Assembly: GCF_900114095.1 (NCBI RefSeq)
Contig: NZ_FORV01000006.1
Location: forward strand, 124,001 to 188,000
DNA: 64,000 nt
Direction of reading: 5' to 3'
DNA from: Sphingomonas sp. NFR04
GTDB taxonomy: Bacteria > Pseudomonadota > Alphaproteobacteria > Sphingomonadales > Sphingomonadaceae
Shown here piece after piece: positions 33,239 through 41,601 of the stretch. The notes beneath the pieces were generated by a model. It made no database searches, was not told where the DNA came from, and was given only the letters and a program-made list of their open reading frames with translations. A program made the position numbers and the translations under genes. Position 1 is the first letter of the stretch. The number at the start of each line of letters is the position of its first letter.

Positions 33239-33688
33239 TCACCGTGCGCGAACGAGGTTCTTGAAGGCCTGAACGGGGCAGGTTCTACCCGATCTGGAAC
33301 GCAGCGCGTCGCGTCCCGCGCAGAATTTGCTGTCCTTGGTCGGCTTCAGATAGGCGCCCGAATAGAAGCCGAGCGCCGGGCATTCGGCGCCGAGCTTGGC
33401 GCGGAGCAGCGATCCGTCCTCGAGGATCAGGTCGACGCTGTCGGCGGCGTTGACGGTGAAGCCCTGGATGCGGCCGACCTCGACGCAGCTCTTGGCGTGG
33501 CGCTCGACCATCGCCGGGGATTCGCGGACGACGATCGTCGTGGTCGTCACCGTCATGCGCGGTACGTGGATCGAAACATGCTGCTGGAAAGACGGCGCCA
33601 TGGCGGCATCGACGGCCATGGCCGGCCGCGCCGCGGGGGCGGCGAGCAGCAGCGCAAGGCCGGCAGCGGCGATCGGCAGTTTCAACAT
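33239..33688 (-). CDS. Hypothetical secreted protein with four cysteines
   Basis: This 149-residue protein starts with a clear signal peptide (MLKLPIAAAGLALLLAAPAA, cleavage near PAMAVDA). The mature part contains CVEVGRIQGFTVNAADSVDLILEDG and LRAKLGAECPALGFYSG, then FCAGRDALRSRSGRTCPVQ. The four cysteines probably form two disulfides in the periplasm. Proteins with this pattern recur in sphingomonads, but I know no function. An upstream in-frame Met (33712) would extend the signal peptide by eight residues. It is divergent from the FAD dehydrogenase gene by 75 bases. Confidence 0.8.
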   Translation of the reverse strand: MLKLPIAAAGLALLLAAPAARPAMAVDAAMAPSFQQHVSIHVPRMTVTTTTIVVRESPAMVERHAKSCVEVGRIQGFTVNAADSVDLILEDGSLLRAKLGAECPALGFYSGAYLKPTKDSKFCAGRDALRSRSGRTCPVQAFKNLVRAR

Positions 33689-33763
33689 GGTGGGATGGGA
33701 CGGTAGAGCCATGGGCTTGAACGGTGGATGAACTGCCGCACACCATGCTAGTGCGCAACCATC

Positions 33764-35212
33764 ATGACACCCGAGCAGCAGCGCATCAATGCCTTTGCCG
33801 CCGAACGCTTCGGCCCCAAGGCGGTCACCACTGATCCGCAGGACATCGAGCCCTGGCTCACCGACTGGCGCCGACGCTACCACGGTGCGGCGCCCGCGAT
33901 TCTCTCCCCCGCCTCGACCGAGGAAGTCAGCGCGCTGGTGGCGCTTGCCAATGACCTCGGCGTCGCGCTGGTGCCGCAGGGTGGCAATACCGGCATGGTG
34001 GGTGGGGCGATTCCTCCGGCGGACGGATCGGCGCTGCTGGTGTCGACGCGCCGGATGAACCGGATCCGGCGCATGGATGCCGATGCCAACCTGGCAGTGG
34101 CGGAAGCGGGGGTGATTCTCGGCACCTTCCGCGACGCTGCCGAAGCTGCGGGGCGGCGCTTCCCGCTGGATCTCGGCGCGCGGGGCAGTGCGACGATCGG
34201 CGGGCTGGTATCGACCAACGCCGGCGGCGTGCAGGTGCTGCGCTTCGGCACGATGCGCGCGCTGGTCGCCGGCGTCGAGGCGGTGCTGCCCGACGGATCG
34301 GTGCATGACGGGCTGTCGGCGCTGAAGAAGGACAATCGCGGCTACGACCTCAACCAGCTGCTGGTCGGGGCCGAGGGGACGCTCGGCATCGTCACCGCCG
34401 CGACGCTGCGGCTGGTACCGGCCGCGGCGGCGCGGGCGGTGGCCTGGGTGGGGCTGGAGAGCCCGGCCAGGGCGCTCACCCTGCTGCGCCGGCTGCAGGC
34501 GGCGACCGACATGGTCGAAAGCTTCGAGATCATGCCCGACGACACCGTCGCGCTGGTGCTGGAGCATGTGCCGGGCACGCGCCTGCCGCTCTCCGGCACG
34601 CATCGCTGGCACGTGCTGATCGAGGCGGTGACCAGCGATCCCACCGCCGAGGCGCCCGCGGCGGTGCTCGAGCGGATGCTCGCCCAAGCCTTCGAGGCGG
34701 GACTGGCGCAGGACGCGGTGATCGCCGCGAGCGAAGCGCAGGCCGAGGGTTTCTGGCGCATCCGCCATTCGATTTCCGAGGCCGAGCGTTCGGCCGGGCC
34801 GGCGGTCCAGCACGACATTTCGGTGCCGGTCGAGGACATGCCGCGCTTCATGATCGAAGGCGGAGCGGAGGCCGAGGCGCGCTTCCCCGGCACGCATGCG
34901 ATCGCCTATGGCCATTTAGGCGACGGTAACGTCCATTTCCACGTCCGCGCGCCCAAGGGCGTCGATCGCGACCGCTGGTATGCCGAGGAGGCGCCGCACA
35001 TCACCCGGCTGGTGCACGACATGGTGGTGGCCGCGGGCGGGTCGATCTCGGCCGAGCATGGCATCGGCCAGATGAAGCGCGACGAACTCGCGCGCTTGTC
35101 GACTCCGGCGCGGATGGCGGCGCTGCGCGCGATCAAGGCGGCGCTAGACCCGAAGCTGATTCTCAATCCGGGAAAGCTGGTCGCGCTTGCGCCGACCACC
35201 GCCAGCAAATAG
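33764..35212 (+). CDS. FAD-linked D-2-hydroxyacid dehydrogenase (GlcD/D2HGDH family)
   Basis: This 482-residue flavoprotein has the PCMH FAD domain, with PQGGNTGMVGGAIPPADGSAL and ARGSATIGGLVSTNAGGVQVLR. The cap domain contains HLGDGNVHFHVRAP, the metal and substrate histidines, and SAEHGIGQMKRDEL near the C-terminus. It matches the D-2-hydroxyglutarate/D-lactate dehydrogenase group rather than the two-subunit glycolate oxidase. It would oxidise a D-2-hydroxyacid and pass electrons to a quinone or ETF. It is monocistronic by spacing; sapC follows 53 bases later. Confidence 0.9.
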   Translation: MTPEQQRINAFAAERFGPKAVTTDPQDIEPWLTDWRRRYHGAAPAILSPASTEEVSALVALANDLGVALVPQGGNTGMVGGAIPPADGSALLVSTRRMNRIRRMDADANLAVAEAGVILGTFRDAAEAAGRRFPLDLGARGSATIGGLVSTNAGGVQVLRFGTMRALVAGVEAVLPDGSVHDGLSALKKDNRGYDLNQLLVGAEGTLGIVTAATLRLVPAAAARAVAWVGLESPARALTLLRRLQAATDMVESFEIMPDDTVALVLEHVPGTRLPLSGTHRWHVLIEAVTSDPTAEAPAAVLERMLAQAFEAGLAQDAVIAASEAQAEGFWRIRHSISEAERSAGPAVQHDISVPVEDMPRFMIEGGAEAEARFPGTHAIAYGHLGDGNVHFHVRAPKGVDRDRWYAEEAPHITRLVHDMVVAAGGSISAEHGIGQMKRDELARLSTPARMAALRAIKAALDPKLILNPGKLVALAPTTASK

Positions 35213-35265
35213 ACCGCGGGCCGGTTGAAACGCCTTTCGACGAAAAAAGTTCTCAGGAGATCCTC

Positions 35266-36039
35266 ATGGCCAGCGCGCCGCAGCAGTCGCTTCCCTTGTT
35301 CTACAATCAGCTCGAACCGCTTTCGAGCCAGGTCCATGCCGATTTCCGTTCGCGTTCGACCGACCGCGCGCCGTTCCTCGCCAACCAGCACGCCGTGCCG
35401 GTGACCGTCGAGGAATTCCCGCTGGTGCAGCGCTTCATGCCGATCGTCTTCTCGGTGGGCGAGGATCCCGTGCCGCTGGCGCTGATGGGCCTGAACGAAG
35501 GCGTGAACACCTTCTTCGACGCCGAAGGCAAGCTGGTCGACCCGAACTTCTACGTGCCGGCCTATATCCGCCGCTACCCGTTCCTGCTCGCGCGCCTGCG
35601 CCCGGAGAGCGACGAGCTGTCGCTGTGCTTCGATCCGACCTCGGACGTGATCGGCAAGTTCGAGGAGGGCGAGGCCCTGTTCGAAAATGGCGAGCCGAGC
35701 GAGATCACCAAGAACATCCTGCAGTTCAACGAGCAGTTCGAGACGGCCGGCGCCCGCACCAGCCAGTTCATGCGCGAGCTGAAGGACATGAACCTACTGA
35801 TCGACGGCGAAGTCTCGATTCAGCCGGACGGCGCCGCGCAGCCTTTCATCTATCGCGGCTTCATGATGGTCGACGAGAACAAGCTGAACGAGATGCGCGG
35901 CGACCAGCTGCGCAAGATCGTCCAGAACGGCATGCTGCCGCTGATCTACGCCCACCTCTTCTCGCTGGCGCAGATGCGCGAGCTGTTCGCCCGCCAGATG
36001 CGCTCGGGCTGGCAGCCCGAGGTCCAGCTGGTCGGCTGA
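35266..36039 (+). CDS. SapC family protein
   Basis: This 257-residue protein matches the SapC family, with PLFYNQLEPLSSQVHADF, VEEFPLVQRFMPIVFS, YVPAYIRRYPFLLA, FDPTSDVIG, and the ending FSLAQMRELFARQ. The name comes from Campylobacter S-layer protein A/C loci, but in sphingomonads and Caulobacter it usually sits near TonB receptors or tryptophan halogenase-like genes. No signal peptide or membrane segment is seen, so it is cytoplasmic here. Function unknown. An AGGAGA ribosome binding site supports the start. A pair of inverted repeats follows the stop. Confidence 0.9.
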   Translation: MASAPQQSLPLFYNQLEPLSSQVHADFRSRSTDRAPFLANQHAVPVTVEEFPLVQRFMPIVFSVGEDPVPLALMGLNEGVNTFFDAEGKLVDPNFYVPAYIRRYPFLLARLRPESDELSLCFDPTSDVIGKFEEGEALFENGEPSEITKNILQFNEQFETAGARTSQFMRELKDMNLLIDGEVSIQPDGAAQPFIYRGFMMVDENKLNEMRGDQLRKIVQNGMLPLIYAHLFSLAQMRELFARQMRSGWQPEVQLVG

Positions 36040-36045
36040 TCCTAT

Positions 36046-36164
36046 TTAAGCCCCTCCCCTTTAGGGGAAGGGGTTCGGGGTGGGGCAGAGTCTCACAGAG
36101 ACCAACAGGCATTCTGGAATCCCTCCACCCCCAAACCCCTCCTCCAAGGAGGAGGGGCTTAAGA
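36046..36164. repeat. Inverted pair of GC-rich palindromic repeats after sapC
   Basis: The left copy (36046-36084) starts TTTAAGCCCCTCCCC and the right copy (36125-36164) ends GAGGGGCTTAAG. They are inverted relative to each other, and each contains its own small hairpin. The arrangement is a REP pair and could end sapC transcription. Confidence 0.8.
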
Positions 36165-36254
36165 TTTGTCCGCGACCGTCGGGCATCTCCAGCCGCCCCG
36201 CGGCCACAAAAACATCCCCGCCGTTTAATCGAAGAACTTCTGCGATGAGTTGCC

Positions 36255-36282
36255 TTGAACTCGATCGCCCGCGCTCTATATC
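36255..36282 (+). promoter_or_regulatory. Sigma-70-type promoter of the small RNA
   Basis: TTGAAC (36255-36260) and TATATC (36277-36282) are separated by 16 bases. The predicted start is near 36289, at the 5' edge of the first RNA hairpin. Confidence 0.65.
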
Positions 36283-36288
36283 TTGTAG

Positions 36289-36392
36289 GTACGGCTCGTG
36301 TCCCCCCTTTCGCGATGCCGTGCGACGCGCCTTCGGGCGTGTCTCCTCCCTGAACCTTGGCCACCTCGTGGGTAACCACGGGGTGGTTTTTT
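36289..36392 (+). ncRNA. Probable trans-acting small RNA, three hairpins with anti-Shine-Dalgarno motif (suhB/alpha-r14/cuckoo-like)
   Basis: About 104 nt. Hairpin 1 pairs 36289-36295 with 36317-36323, plus TCG with CGA inside, and shows a C-rich loop (UGUCCCCCCUUUCG). Hairpin 2 is a perfect 8-bp stem with one G-U pair (36324-36331 with 36336-36343) closed by a UUCG tetraloop. A single-stranded stretch, UCCUCCCUGAACCUUGG (36344-36360), carries UCCUCCC, complementary to Shine-Dalgarno sequences. Hairpin 3 is an 11-bp stem with a GUAA loop followed by six T, a strong terminator. A promoter fits upstream. This layout recalls alphaproteobacterial suhB/alpha-r14 RNAs; a covariance search would settle membership. 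It may repress translation of several mRNAs. Confidence 0.72.
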
Positions 36393-36401
36393 ATGGGCGT
36401 T

Positions 36402-37247
36402 TCACTCGGCGGCGAGGGCGCCGGGCAGGGTTTCGTCGGCGAGCGCGTCGATGATCGCGCGGAGGAGTGCCGTTACCGCTTCGGCCCCCGGGCCCAGCGC
36501 ATCCAGCGCCGCGTCCAGATAGAGCGACCGATCGATTTCGAGCTGCAGCGCATGCACCCCGCGCCGCGGATCGCCGTGCCGCTCGAGGATGTGCCCGCCG
36601 GCATAGGGCGTGTTGGCGGCGACCGCGATGCCGTGCTGCCGCGCCACCGCCACCACCCGCGTCCCGAAACGCGCAGCGGCGGCCCGGCCGAAGCGATCGC
36701 CGATCACCAGCCGCGGTGCGCTCTCGGGCGACCCCAGCGGCGGCATCGAATGGATGTCGAGCAGCAGCGCGATGCCGAACCGCGCCCGCGCCGCCGCCAG
36801 CGCCTCGCCGAGCGCAAGATGATAGGGACGATGGTCGGCAAGGATGCGGGCCGTCACGTCCTCGGCAGCGAAGCGCCCGCGCCAGAGCTGGCCGAGCGTG
36901 CCCACGCGCCGCGGCACCAGTCCCAGCCCGCTGCGCACCTTGGCCGAGAGCGGCCGGCCGATCAGATGCGCGCCGTCGTCGATCTGGGGGTCGCGTTCAT
37001 GCTCGGCGCGGTTGAGGTCGATCCAGGCGCGGGCACGGGTGGCGACGAACAGCGTCTCGTCGCGCCGTGCGCCCAGCGCCAGCGAGTCGACATGGCGGTC
37101 CTCCAGGGCGCGCAGCACGGTGGGGGAGACGCGCAGCGCCGCGAGCAGCGACTCCGGATAGTCGCGCCCGCCATGCGGGGCGGAGAGCACCACGGGGCTT
37201 CCCGGCAGAGCCGGGCCATGGCGATCGAAGCTGGCGGCGCTAGTCAC
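36402..37247 (-). CDS. N-formylglutamate amidohydrolase
   Basis: This 281-residue protein matches the FGase family, with VVLSAPHGGRDYPESLL, RHVDSLA, TRARAWIDLNRAE, LLLDIHSMPPLG, NTPYAGGHILERHGDP and VHALQLEIDRSLYL. The metal and substrate residues sit in these His/Asp/Glu motifs. HutG-type enzymes split N-formylglutamate at the end of histidine breakdown, but no hut genes are here. In many alphaproteobacteria this gene is next to cpdR, as in this window. It converges with the small RNA gene, whose terminator ends 9 bases before its stop codon. Confidence 0.9.
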   Translation of the reverse strand: MTSAASFDRHGPALPGSPVVLSAPHGGRDYPESLLAALRVSPTVLRALEDRHVDSLALGARRDETLFVATRARAWIDLNRAEHERDPQIDDGAHLIGRPLSAKVRSGLGLVPRRVGTLGQLWRGRFAAEDVTARILADHRPYHLALGEALAAARARFGIALLLDIHSMPPLGSPESAPRLVIGDRFGRAAAARFGTRVVAVARQHGIAVAANTPYAGGHILERHGDPRRGVHALQLEIDRSLYLDAALDALGPGAEAVTALLRAIIDALADETLPGALAAE

Positions 37248-37359
37248 CCTGCCAGCCTAGGCCCGGGCGCTCGCGTGGGCAAATCATACGGTGCGGCGGC
37301 TGGAAAATCTTAAGGTCTTGCCGCATAAGGACCGAGCGGTTGGTACCGATGGGGTGAAG

Positions 37360-37734
37360 ATGATCCGGATTCTGCTGGCCGAGGACGACCGCGTGATGCG
37401 CGAATACCTCTCCCGTGCGCTTGAGCGTTCGGGCTATGCGGTCAGCGCTGTCGATCGCGGGACGGCGGCGGTGCCGCTGCTCGAGGCCGAGCGATTCGAC
37501 CTGCTGCTCACCGACATCGTGATGCCCGAGATGGACGGGATCGAGCTCGCCCAGCGCGCGGCGGAGATTGCGCCGGAGATGCGAGTGATGTTCATCACCG
37601 GCTTCGCCGCGGTGACGCTGCGCGCCGGCAAGCAGGTGCCGCAGGCCCGCGTGCTCTCCAAGCCGTTCCACCTGCGCGACCTGGTGCTGGAGGTCGACCG
37701 GATGTTCGAATCGGAGAATGTGGGGCTGAATTGA
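37360..37734 (+). CDS. cpdR: Single-domain response regulator CpdR
   Basis: This 124-residue receiver domain has no output domain. The acidic pair is AEDD at residues 8-10, the phosphoacceptor is Asp52 in LLLTDIVMPEMDG, FITGF carries the threonine and VLSKPFHLRDL the lysine. Sequence and context match CpdR, which in Caulobacter is unphosphorylated at the swarmer-to-stalked transition and primes ClpXP to degrade cell-cycle proteins. A GTG two codons upstream is an alternative start. It lies divergent from the N-formylglutamate amidohydrolase gene and just before tRNA-Val, an arrangement common in alphaproteobacteria. Confidence 0.93.
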   Translation: MIRILLAEDDRVMREYLSRALERSGYAVSAVDRGTAAVPLLEAERFDLLLTDIVMPEMDGIELAQRAAEIAPEMRVMFITGFAAVTLRAGKQVPQARVLSKPFHLRDLVLEVDRMFESENVGLN

Positions 37735-37789
37735 AATTAGCGCTTGCGCGGGGGGCTGACCCTCGCTAGAGGCGCGCTTCCCGAGTTTC

Positions 37790-37864
37790 GGGCGCGTAGC
37801 TCAGTGGTAGAGCACTGTGTTGACATCGCAGGGGTCGCAAGTTCAATCCTTGCCGCGCCCACCA
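37790..37864 (+). tRNA. tRNA-Val (anticodon GAC)
   Basis: A complete cloverleaf of 75 nt with encoded CCA: acceptor GGGCGCG/CGCGCCC, D-arm AGCTCAGTGGTAGAGC, anticodon loop TTGACAT and T-loop TTCAATC. It decodes GUC and GUU. A terminator follows at once. Confidence 0.97.
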
Positions 37865-37870
37865 TCAAAG

Positions 37871-37903
37871 ACCCCGCTAAGCCACCGGCTTGGCGGGGTT
37901 TTT
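37871..37903 (+). terminator. Rho-independent terminator after tRNA-Val
   Basis: A 13-bp stem with one T-G pair (37871-37883 with 37887-37899, loop ACC) is followed by five T. It begins six bases after the CCA end. Confidence 0.9.
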
Positions 37904-38232
37904 GCTTTACGGGCAGGGCGCATTCGTACCTCGGTGCAGCATGGCGATCTGTGGCGGCCGGGACGCGCGGAGCCTGATTGCGCTTGCGGCTTGGCGTGGC
38001 AGCCTTTCCGGCGTATCGATCTCACGCCGCACGCGGCACCCGAAAAAGATTTTCAGTCGGTGGTGCGGATCCCGCGCATCGGCGTCGTCATGACGATGTG
38101 GATTGTTGTCGCTGAACTTGCCGCGGGATGACGCGGAGACTTCGGAGCATGCGGGGTGCTCCTTAGTGTCCGGGTCGAATAGAAGCTGGCAAGTTGGCGG
38201 GACGATCGCAATGATGGCAAGGGGATCCGCGA
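37904..38232. other. Gene-free stretch between tRNA-Val and a glycosyltransferase gene
   Basis: No convincing gene, RNA or repeat is seen in these 329 bases. Open frames here look like shadows. A small hairpin (GGAGCATGCGGGGTGCTCC, near 38144-38162) has no T run. The promoter of the glycosyltransferase unit must lie here, but no strong -35/-10 pair stands out. Confidence 0.45.
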
Positions 38233-39390
38233 TTGTCGCCACATAGTAGCAGCGGACGAATCCGCGTTCTCACCTTCCTGCACAGCTTCGCGCCGGGCGG
38301 CGTGGAGCGCGTGGCACTGCGGCTGGTTCGCCACTGGCGCGCCATGGGGGTGGACGCGCCGCTGTTCCTCGGCCGCGAGGATGGGGCGATGCGCGGCGAG
38401 TTTGCCGATATCGGCCATGAAATCCCGCGCCAGCCCCGCACCCATCAGGGCGGCTGGGAAACGCTGTGGATGATCCTCACGCTGCCCGCCGCGATTCGCC
38501 GGCTGCGGCCCGACGTGCTGTTCGTCGCCGGGTCCACCTACACGATCGTTGCCGTGGCGATGACGCTGCTGCTTGGGCGGCGCTGCCCGCCGATCGTCGT
38601 CAAGGTCAGCAACGATCTCGCGCGGCGCGACCTTAACCCGGTCGGGCGTTTCTTCTGGCGGCTGTGGCTGCGGATCCAGGCGCGATGCGCGCGCAGCTGG
38701 GTGGTGATGGACGAGGCGATGCTGCCCGAACTGCCGCCGGTGATGGCGCAGCGCGGCCATGTCGTCCACGATCCGGCGATCTGCGCCACGCAGCTGCTTC
38801 CCCAGCGCGCCGCGCCCCCCGCCGGGCCGCGCCGCTTCGTCGCGATCGGCCGGTTGGTGCCGCAAAAGCATTTTGCGCTGATGCTGCGCGCCTTCGCGCG
38901 CGCGGTGCAGCCGGGCGAGACGCTGACGATCTTCGGCGACGGCGCCGAACGCGCCGCGCTGGAGGCGCTGGCCGCGTCGCTCGGTATCGCCGATCGCGTG
39001 CGCTTTGCCGGCCATGTCGCGGACGCGCCCGCGCACCTGCACGGCTATGACGTGCTCCTGATGTCCTCGCGCTACGAAGGCGTGCCGGCGGTGGTGATCG
39101 AAGCGCTGGCCGCGGGCCTCGCCGTCGTCTCCACCGATTGCGGTGCCGGCCTGCGCAGCCTGCTCGGCCAAGGCCGGTTCGGCACGATCGTGCCGCAGAA
39201 CGAGGCGCTGCTCGCCGAGGCGATCCGTACCGCGTCCTGCGCCGCGCCCGATCGGCCGGCGCTGCTCGCCTCGCTGCGGCGTTTCACCATCGAGCGTTCG
39301 GCACAGGATTATTTGGCGCTGTTCGTCGCGGCGGCGGAAGCGCGCGCCGCCCGCCGGCCGATGCCGAGGGAGCAAGAGGTTCCTGCATGA
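38233..39390 (+). CDS. Family GT4 glycosyltransferase
   Basis: This 385-residue GT-B enzyme starts IRVLTFLHSFAPGGVERVALRL, the classic GT4 acceptor loop. The donor domain holds RRFVAIGRLVPQKHFALML, LTIFGDGAERAALE and LLMSSRYEGVPAVVIEALAAGLAVVSTDCG with the EX7E motif. The only sensible start is TTG at 38233; no ATG or GTG precedes the conserved core. It is cytoplasmic or peripheral on the inner membrane and probably adds a hexose to a surface glycan or lipid. Its stop overlaps the start of the next gene by 4 bases (ATGA), so the two are coupled. Confidence 0.9.
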   Translation: MSPHSSSGRIRVLTFLHSFAPGGVERVALRLVRHWRAMGVDAPLFLGREDGAMRGEFADIGHEIPRQPRTHQGGWETLWMILTLPAAIRRLRPDVLFVAGSTYTIVAVAMTLLLGRRCPPIVVKVSNDLARRDLNPVGRFFWRLWLRIQARCARSWVVMDEAMLPELPPVMAQRGHVVHDPAICATQLLPQRAAPPAGPRRFVAIGRLVPQKHFALMLRAFARAVQPGETLTIFGDGAERAALEALAASLGIADRVRFAGHVADAPAHLHGYDVLLMSSRYEGVPAVVIEALAAGLAVVSTDCGAGLRSLLGQGRFGTIVPQNEALLAEAIRTASCAAPDRPALLASLRRFTIERSAQDYLALFVAAAEARAARRPMPREQEVPA

Positions 39391-40301
39391 AATCCCCCGT
39401 GCAGGCGGTACGTGCCGCCTATGCATCGCTTTCCACGACGACGCGGGAGCGGCTGCTCGCGATCATCGGCCTCGCGTTCTCGGCAATCATCCTGGCCGCA
39501 GTATTCTGGCAGCTTGATGGGCTCGACTTCACCGTGCTCACCCAGACGCCCACCAACCCGCTGTTCTGGCTGTGCTTCGTCGCGACCTATGTGCTGTCGC
39601 CGTTCATGGACTGGCTGATCCTGCGCCGCATCTGGGGCCTGGGCGCCGCCGCTTTTCCGGCGCTGCTGCGCAAACAGGCCGCGAACGAAGTGGTGCTCGG
39701 CTATTCGGGCGATGCGCAGCTCTATGTCTGGGCGCGGCGGACGCTCGGTCCCGAAGGGCGGCCGTTCGAGACGCTGCGCGACGTGGCGGTCACCTCGGCG
39801 CTGGCGGGCAACCTCGTCACGCTCGCGATGCTGGTGCTCAACGCGCCGATCGTCCAGGGGCTGGCCCAGGGCACGCTGTTCACCACGCTGCTGATCTCTA
39901 CCGCGACGATCGTGCTGTCGTCGCTGGCTATCTTTCTCTTCCGGCGCTTCGTCTTCGCGCTGCCGCCGCGGCAGCTGGCGGTGACGATCGGAATCCACAC
40001 CGCCCGCATCCTGCTCAGCCTGGTGCTTACTGCGCTGCTGTGGAAGCTGCTGCTGCCCTCAATATCGGTGGCGGCGCTGTTCCTGGTGGGGACGCTGCGG
40101 ATGATGATGTCGCGTCTGCCCTTCGTCCCCGCGCGCGAGGCGCTGCTTGCGCCGCTGATCGTCGCGCTGCTCGGCGACTCCGCTGGGCTGGCCGGCGCGG
40201 TGCTGTTTGTCGCGACGCTGATGCTGGCGACGCATGTCGTGGTCGGCGGCGTCTCTGCGCTCGCGGACTTCGTCGCGCGACCCCGCGCGCGTCTGGCCTG
40301 A
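39387..40301 (+). CDS. Polytopic membrane protein of unknown function, coupled to a glycosyltransferase
   Basis: This 304-residue protein has about seven to eight hydrophobic segments (for example IIGLAFSAIILAAVFW, LFWLCFVATYVLSPFM and the C-terminal VALLGDSAGLAGAVLFVATLMLATH). I recognise no catalytic motif; the topology is loosely reminiscent of UPF0104/flippase-like proteins. It overlaps the glycosyltransferase stop by 4 bases, so it is probably needed for the same product, perhaps moving or holding the glycolipid. Charged residues in loops (KQAANEVVLGYSGDAQLYVW) look conserved-like but unassigned. Confidence 0.75.
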   Translation: MKSPVQAVRAAYASLSTTTRERLLAIIGLAFSAIILAAVFWQLDGLDFTVLTQTPTNPLFWLCFVATYVLSPFMDWLILRRIWGLGAAAFPALLRKQAANEVVLGYSGDAQLYVWARRTLGPEGRPFETLRDVAVTSALAGNLVTLAMLVLNAPIVQGLAQGTLFTTLLISTATIVLSSLAIFLFRRFVFALPPRQLAVTIGIHTARILLSLVLTALLWKLLLPSISVAALFLVGTLRMMMSRLPFVPAREALLAPLIVALLGDSAGLAGAVLFVATLMLATHVVVGGVSALADFVARPRARLA

Positions 40302-40380
40302 GGGCCGAGGCGAAAAAAGCCTCTGGCATATGCCGGACGCTGCCGCCATCAGCCGCCCCGGATCAGGAAAGGGACGGGAT

Positions 40381-41601
40381 ATGGCGAAGACGGCGCTGGT
40401 GATCGGCGCGCTGCTGGCGGGAGTGCTGCTCGGCTTTGCCGCCCGCTGGCCCGCGGGCGCGTTCCTGGTGCCGTGGATCGACCTGGTCGCGCCGGTCGGC
40501 GCCTTCTGGATCCGCGCGCTGACCATGACCCTGGTGCCCTTGGTATTCGCGCTGGTGGTGACGGGCGTGGTCAATGCGGTGCGCCATGGCCAGGGCGGGC
40601 GGCTGCTCGCGACCAGCTTCGCGGTGTTCCTGCCGATGCTGGTGCTTGCTGCGCTGCTCGCCTGGCTCGCGCTGGAGATCGTGCTGTGGCTGTTCCCGCT
40701 GGGCCCGGACCCGCTCGCCGGGCTCCTTGCGGCCGGCCCGCCGGCGGTGCCGCACGTGCCGAGCGCCTCGGAGCAGATCCTCGCCATCCTCCCCGAAAAC
40801 CCGATCGCGGCGGCGGCCAGCGGCGCGATGCTGCCGCTGGTGGTGTTCGCGGTGCTGCTGGGCGTGGCGATTGCGCGCACCGGCGGCAACGGCCTCGCCG
40901 GCGTGATCGACGAACTCGGCAAGGCGATGACGCAAATCGTCGACTGGATCCTGCTTGCCGCGCCGATCGGCATCTTCGTGCTGGCGATGGGTGCGGGCAA
41001 GGCGGCAGGCGCGAGCGTCGCCGGCGTGCTGGCGCGCGACGTGGCGGCGGAGATCCTCTTCTGCCTGCTCGCGATCGGCATGTGCTACCTGCTCGTCGTC
41101 GCGCTGCGGGCAATGCCGCTCGGCCGGTTCGCGCGCGGCATCGTGCCGGCGCAGGCCACCGCGGCGGGCACCTGCTCGTCGATGGCGACTGCCCCGGTAT
41201 CGATGGAGGTCGCGCTCAACGGGCTTCAGCTACCGCAGGAGGTGGCAGGCACCACGCTGCCGCTCGCCATCTCCACCTTTCGACTGGCAACCACGGGCGT
41301 CACGGTGATCGAGGTGTTTCTCGCCGCGCATGCCGCGGGCGTGCATGCCTCGCCGGTGCAATGGGTGCTGGCCGGACTGTCGGCGGTGATCGCGGGCATC
41401 GCCACGCCGGGGCTGCCGGGGGCGGCGATCCTCTATGCGTGCGACGCGCCGGGCATGCAGATCCTCGGCGCGCCGCTGGCGATGATCCCGCTCTACATCG
41501 CGGTGTCGGCAATCCCGGACATGTTCATCACCACCGCCAGCGTCACCGGCCAGGTGACGGCGACCACCCTCGTCGCGCGGCTGGTCAGGCGAGGGCGCTG
41601 A
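40381..41601 (+). CDS. Dicarboxylate/amino acid:cation symporter (DAACS family)
   Basis: This 406-residue inner-membrane symporter has about 8-9 hydrophobic segments with re-entrant hairpins. Family features are the serine-rich hairpin GTCSSMATAPVSME (about residues 262-275), the MTLVPLVFALVVTGV segment near the N-terminus, and GLPGAAILYACDAPG and SVTGQVTATTLVA at the C-terminus. These match the GltP/DctA family only partially: the usual NxDG-type motif is replaced by PDMFITTASVTGQ. The substrate could be a C4-dicarboxylate, glutamate or another acid. The ATG at 40381 was favoured over 40330. Its end overlaps the convergent PhzF gene by 17 bases. Confidence 0.85.
   Translation: MAKTALVIGALLAGVLLGFAARWPAGAFLVPWIDLVAPVGAFWIRALTMTLVPLVFALVVTGVVNAVRHGQGGRLLATSFAVFLPMLVLAALLAWLALEIVLWLFPLGPDPLAGLLAAGPPAVPHVPSASEQILAILPENPIAAAASGAMLPLVVFAVLLGVAIARTGGNGLAGVIDELGKAMTQIVDWILLAAPIGIFVLAMGAGKAAGASVAGVLARDVAAEILFCLLAIGMCYLLVVALRAMPLGRFARGIVPAQATAAGTCSSMATAPVSMEVALNGLQLPQEVAGTTLPLAISTFRLATTGVTVIEVFLAAHAAGVHASPVQWVLAGLSAVIAGIATPGLPGAAILYACDAPGMQILGAPLAMIPLYIAVSAIPDMFITTASVTGQVTATTLVARLVRRGR

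Noticed and set aside
36289..36392. 6S RNA or SRP RNA as the identity of the small RNA
   Set aside because: The length and the three short consecutive hairpins do not fit the long closed 6S stem, and the SRP tetraloop region with its GGAAGCA-type motif is absent.
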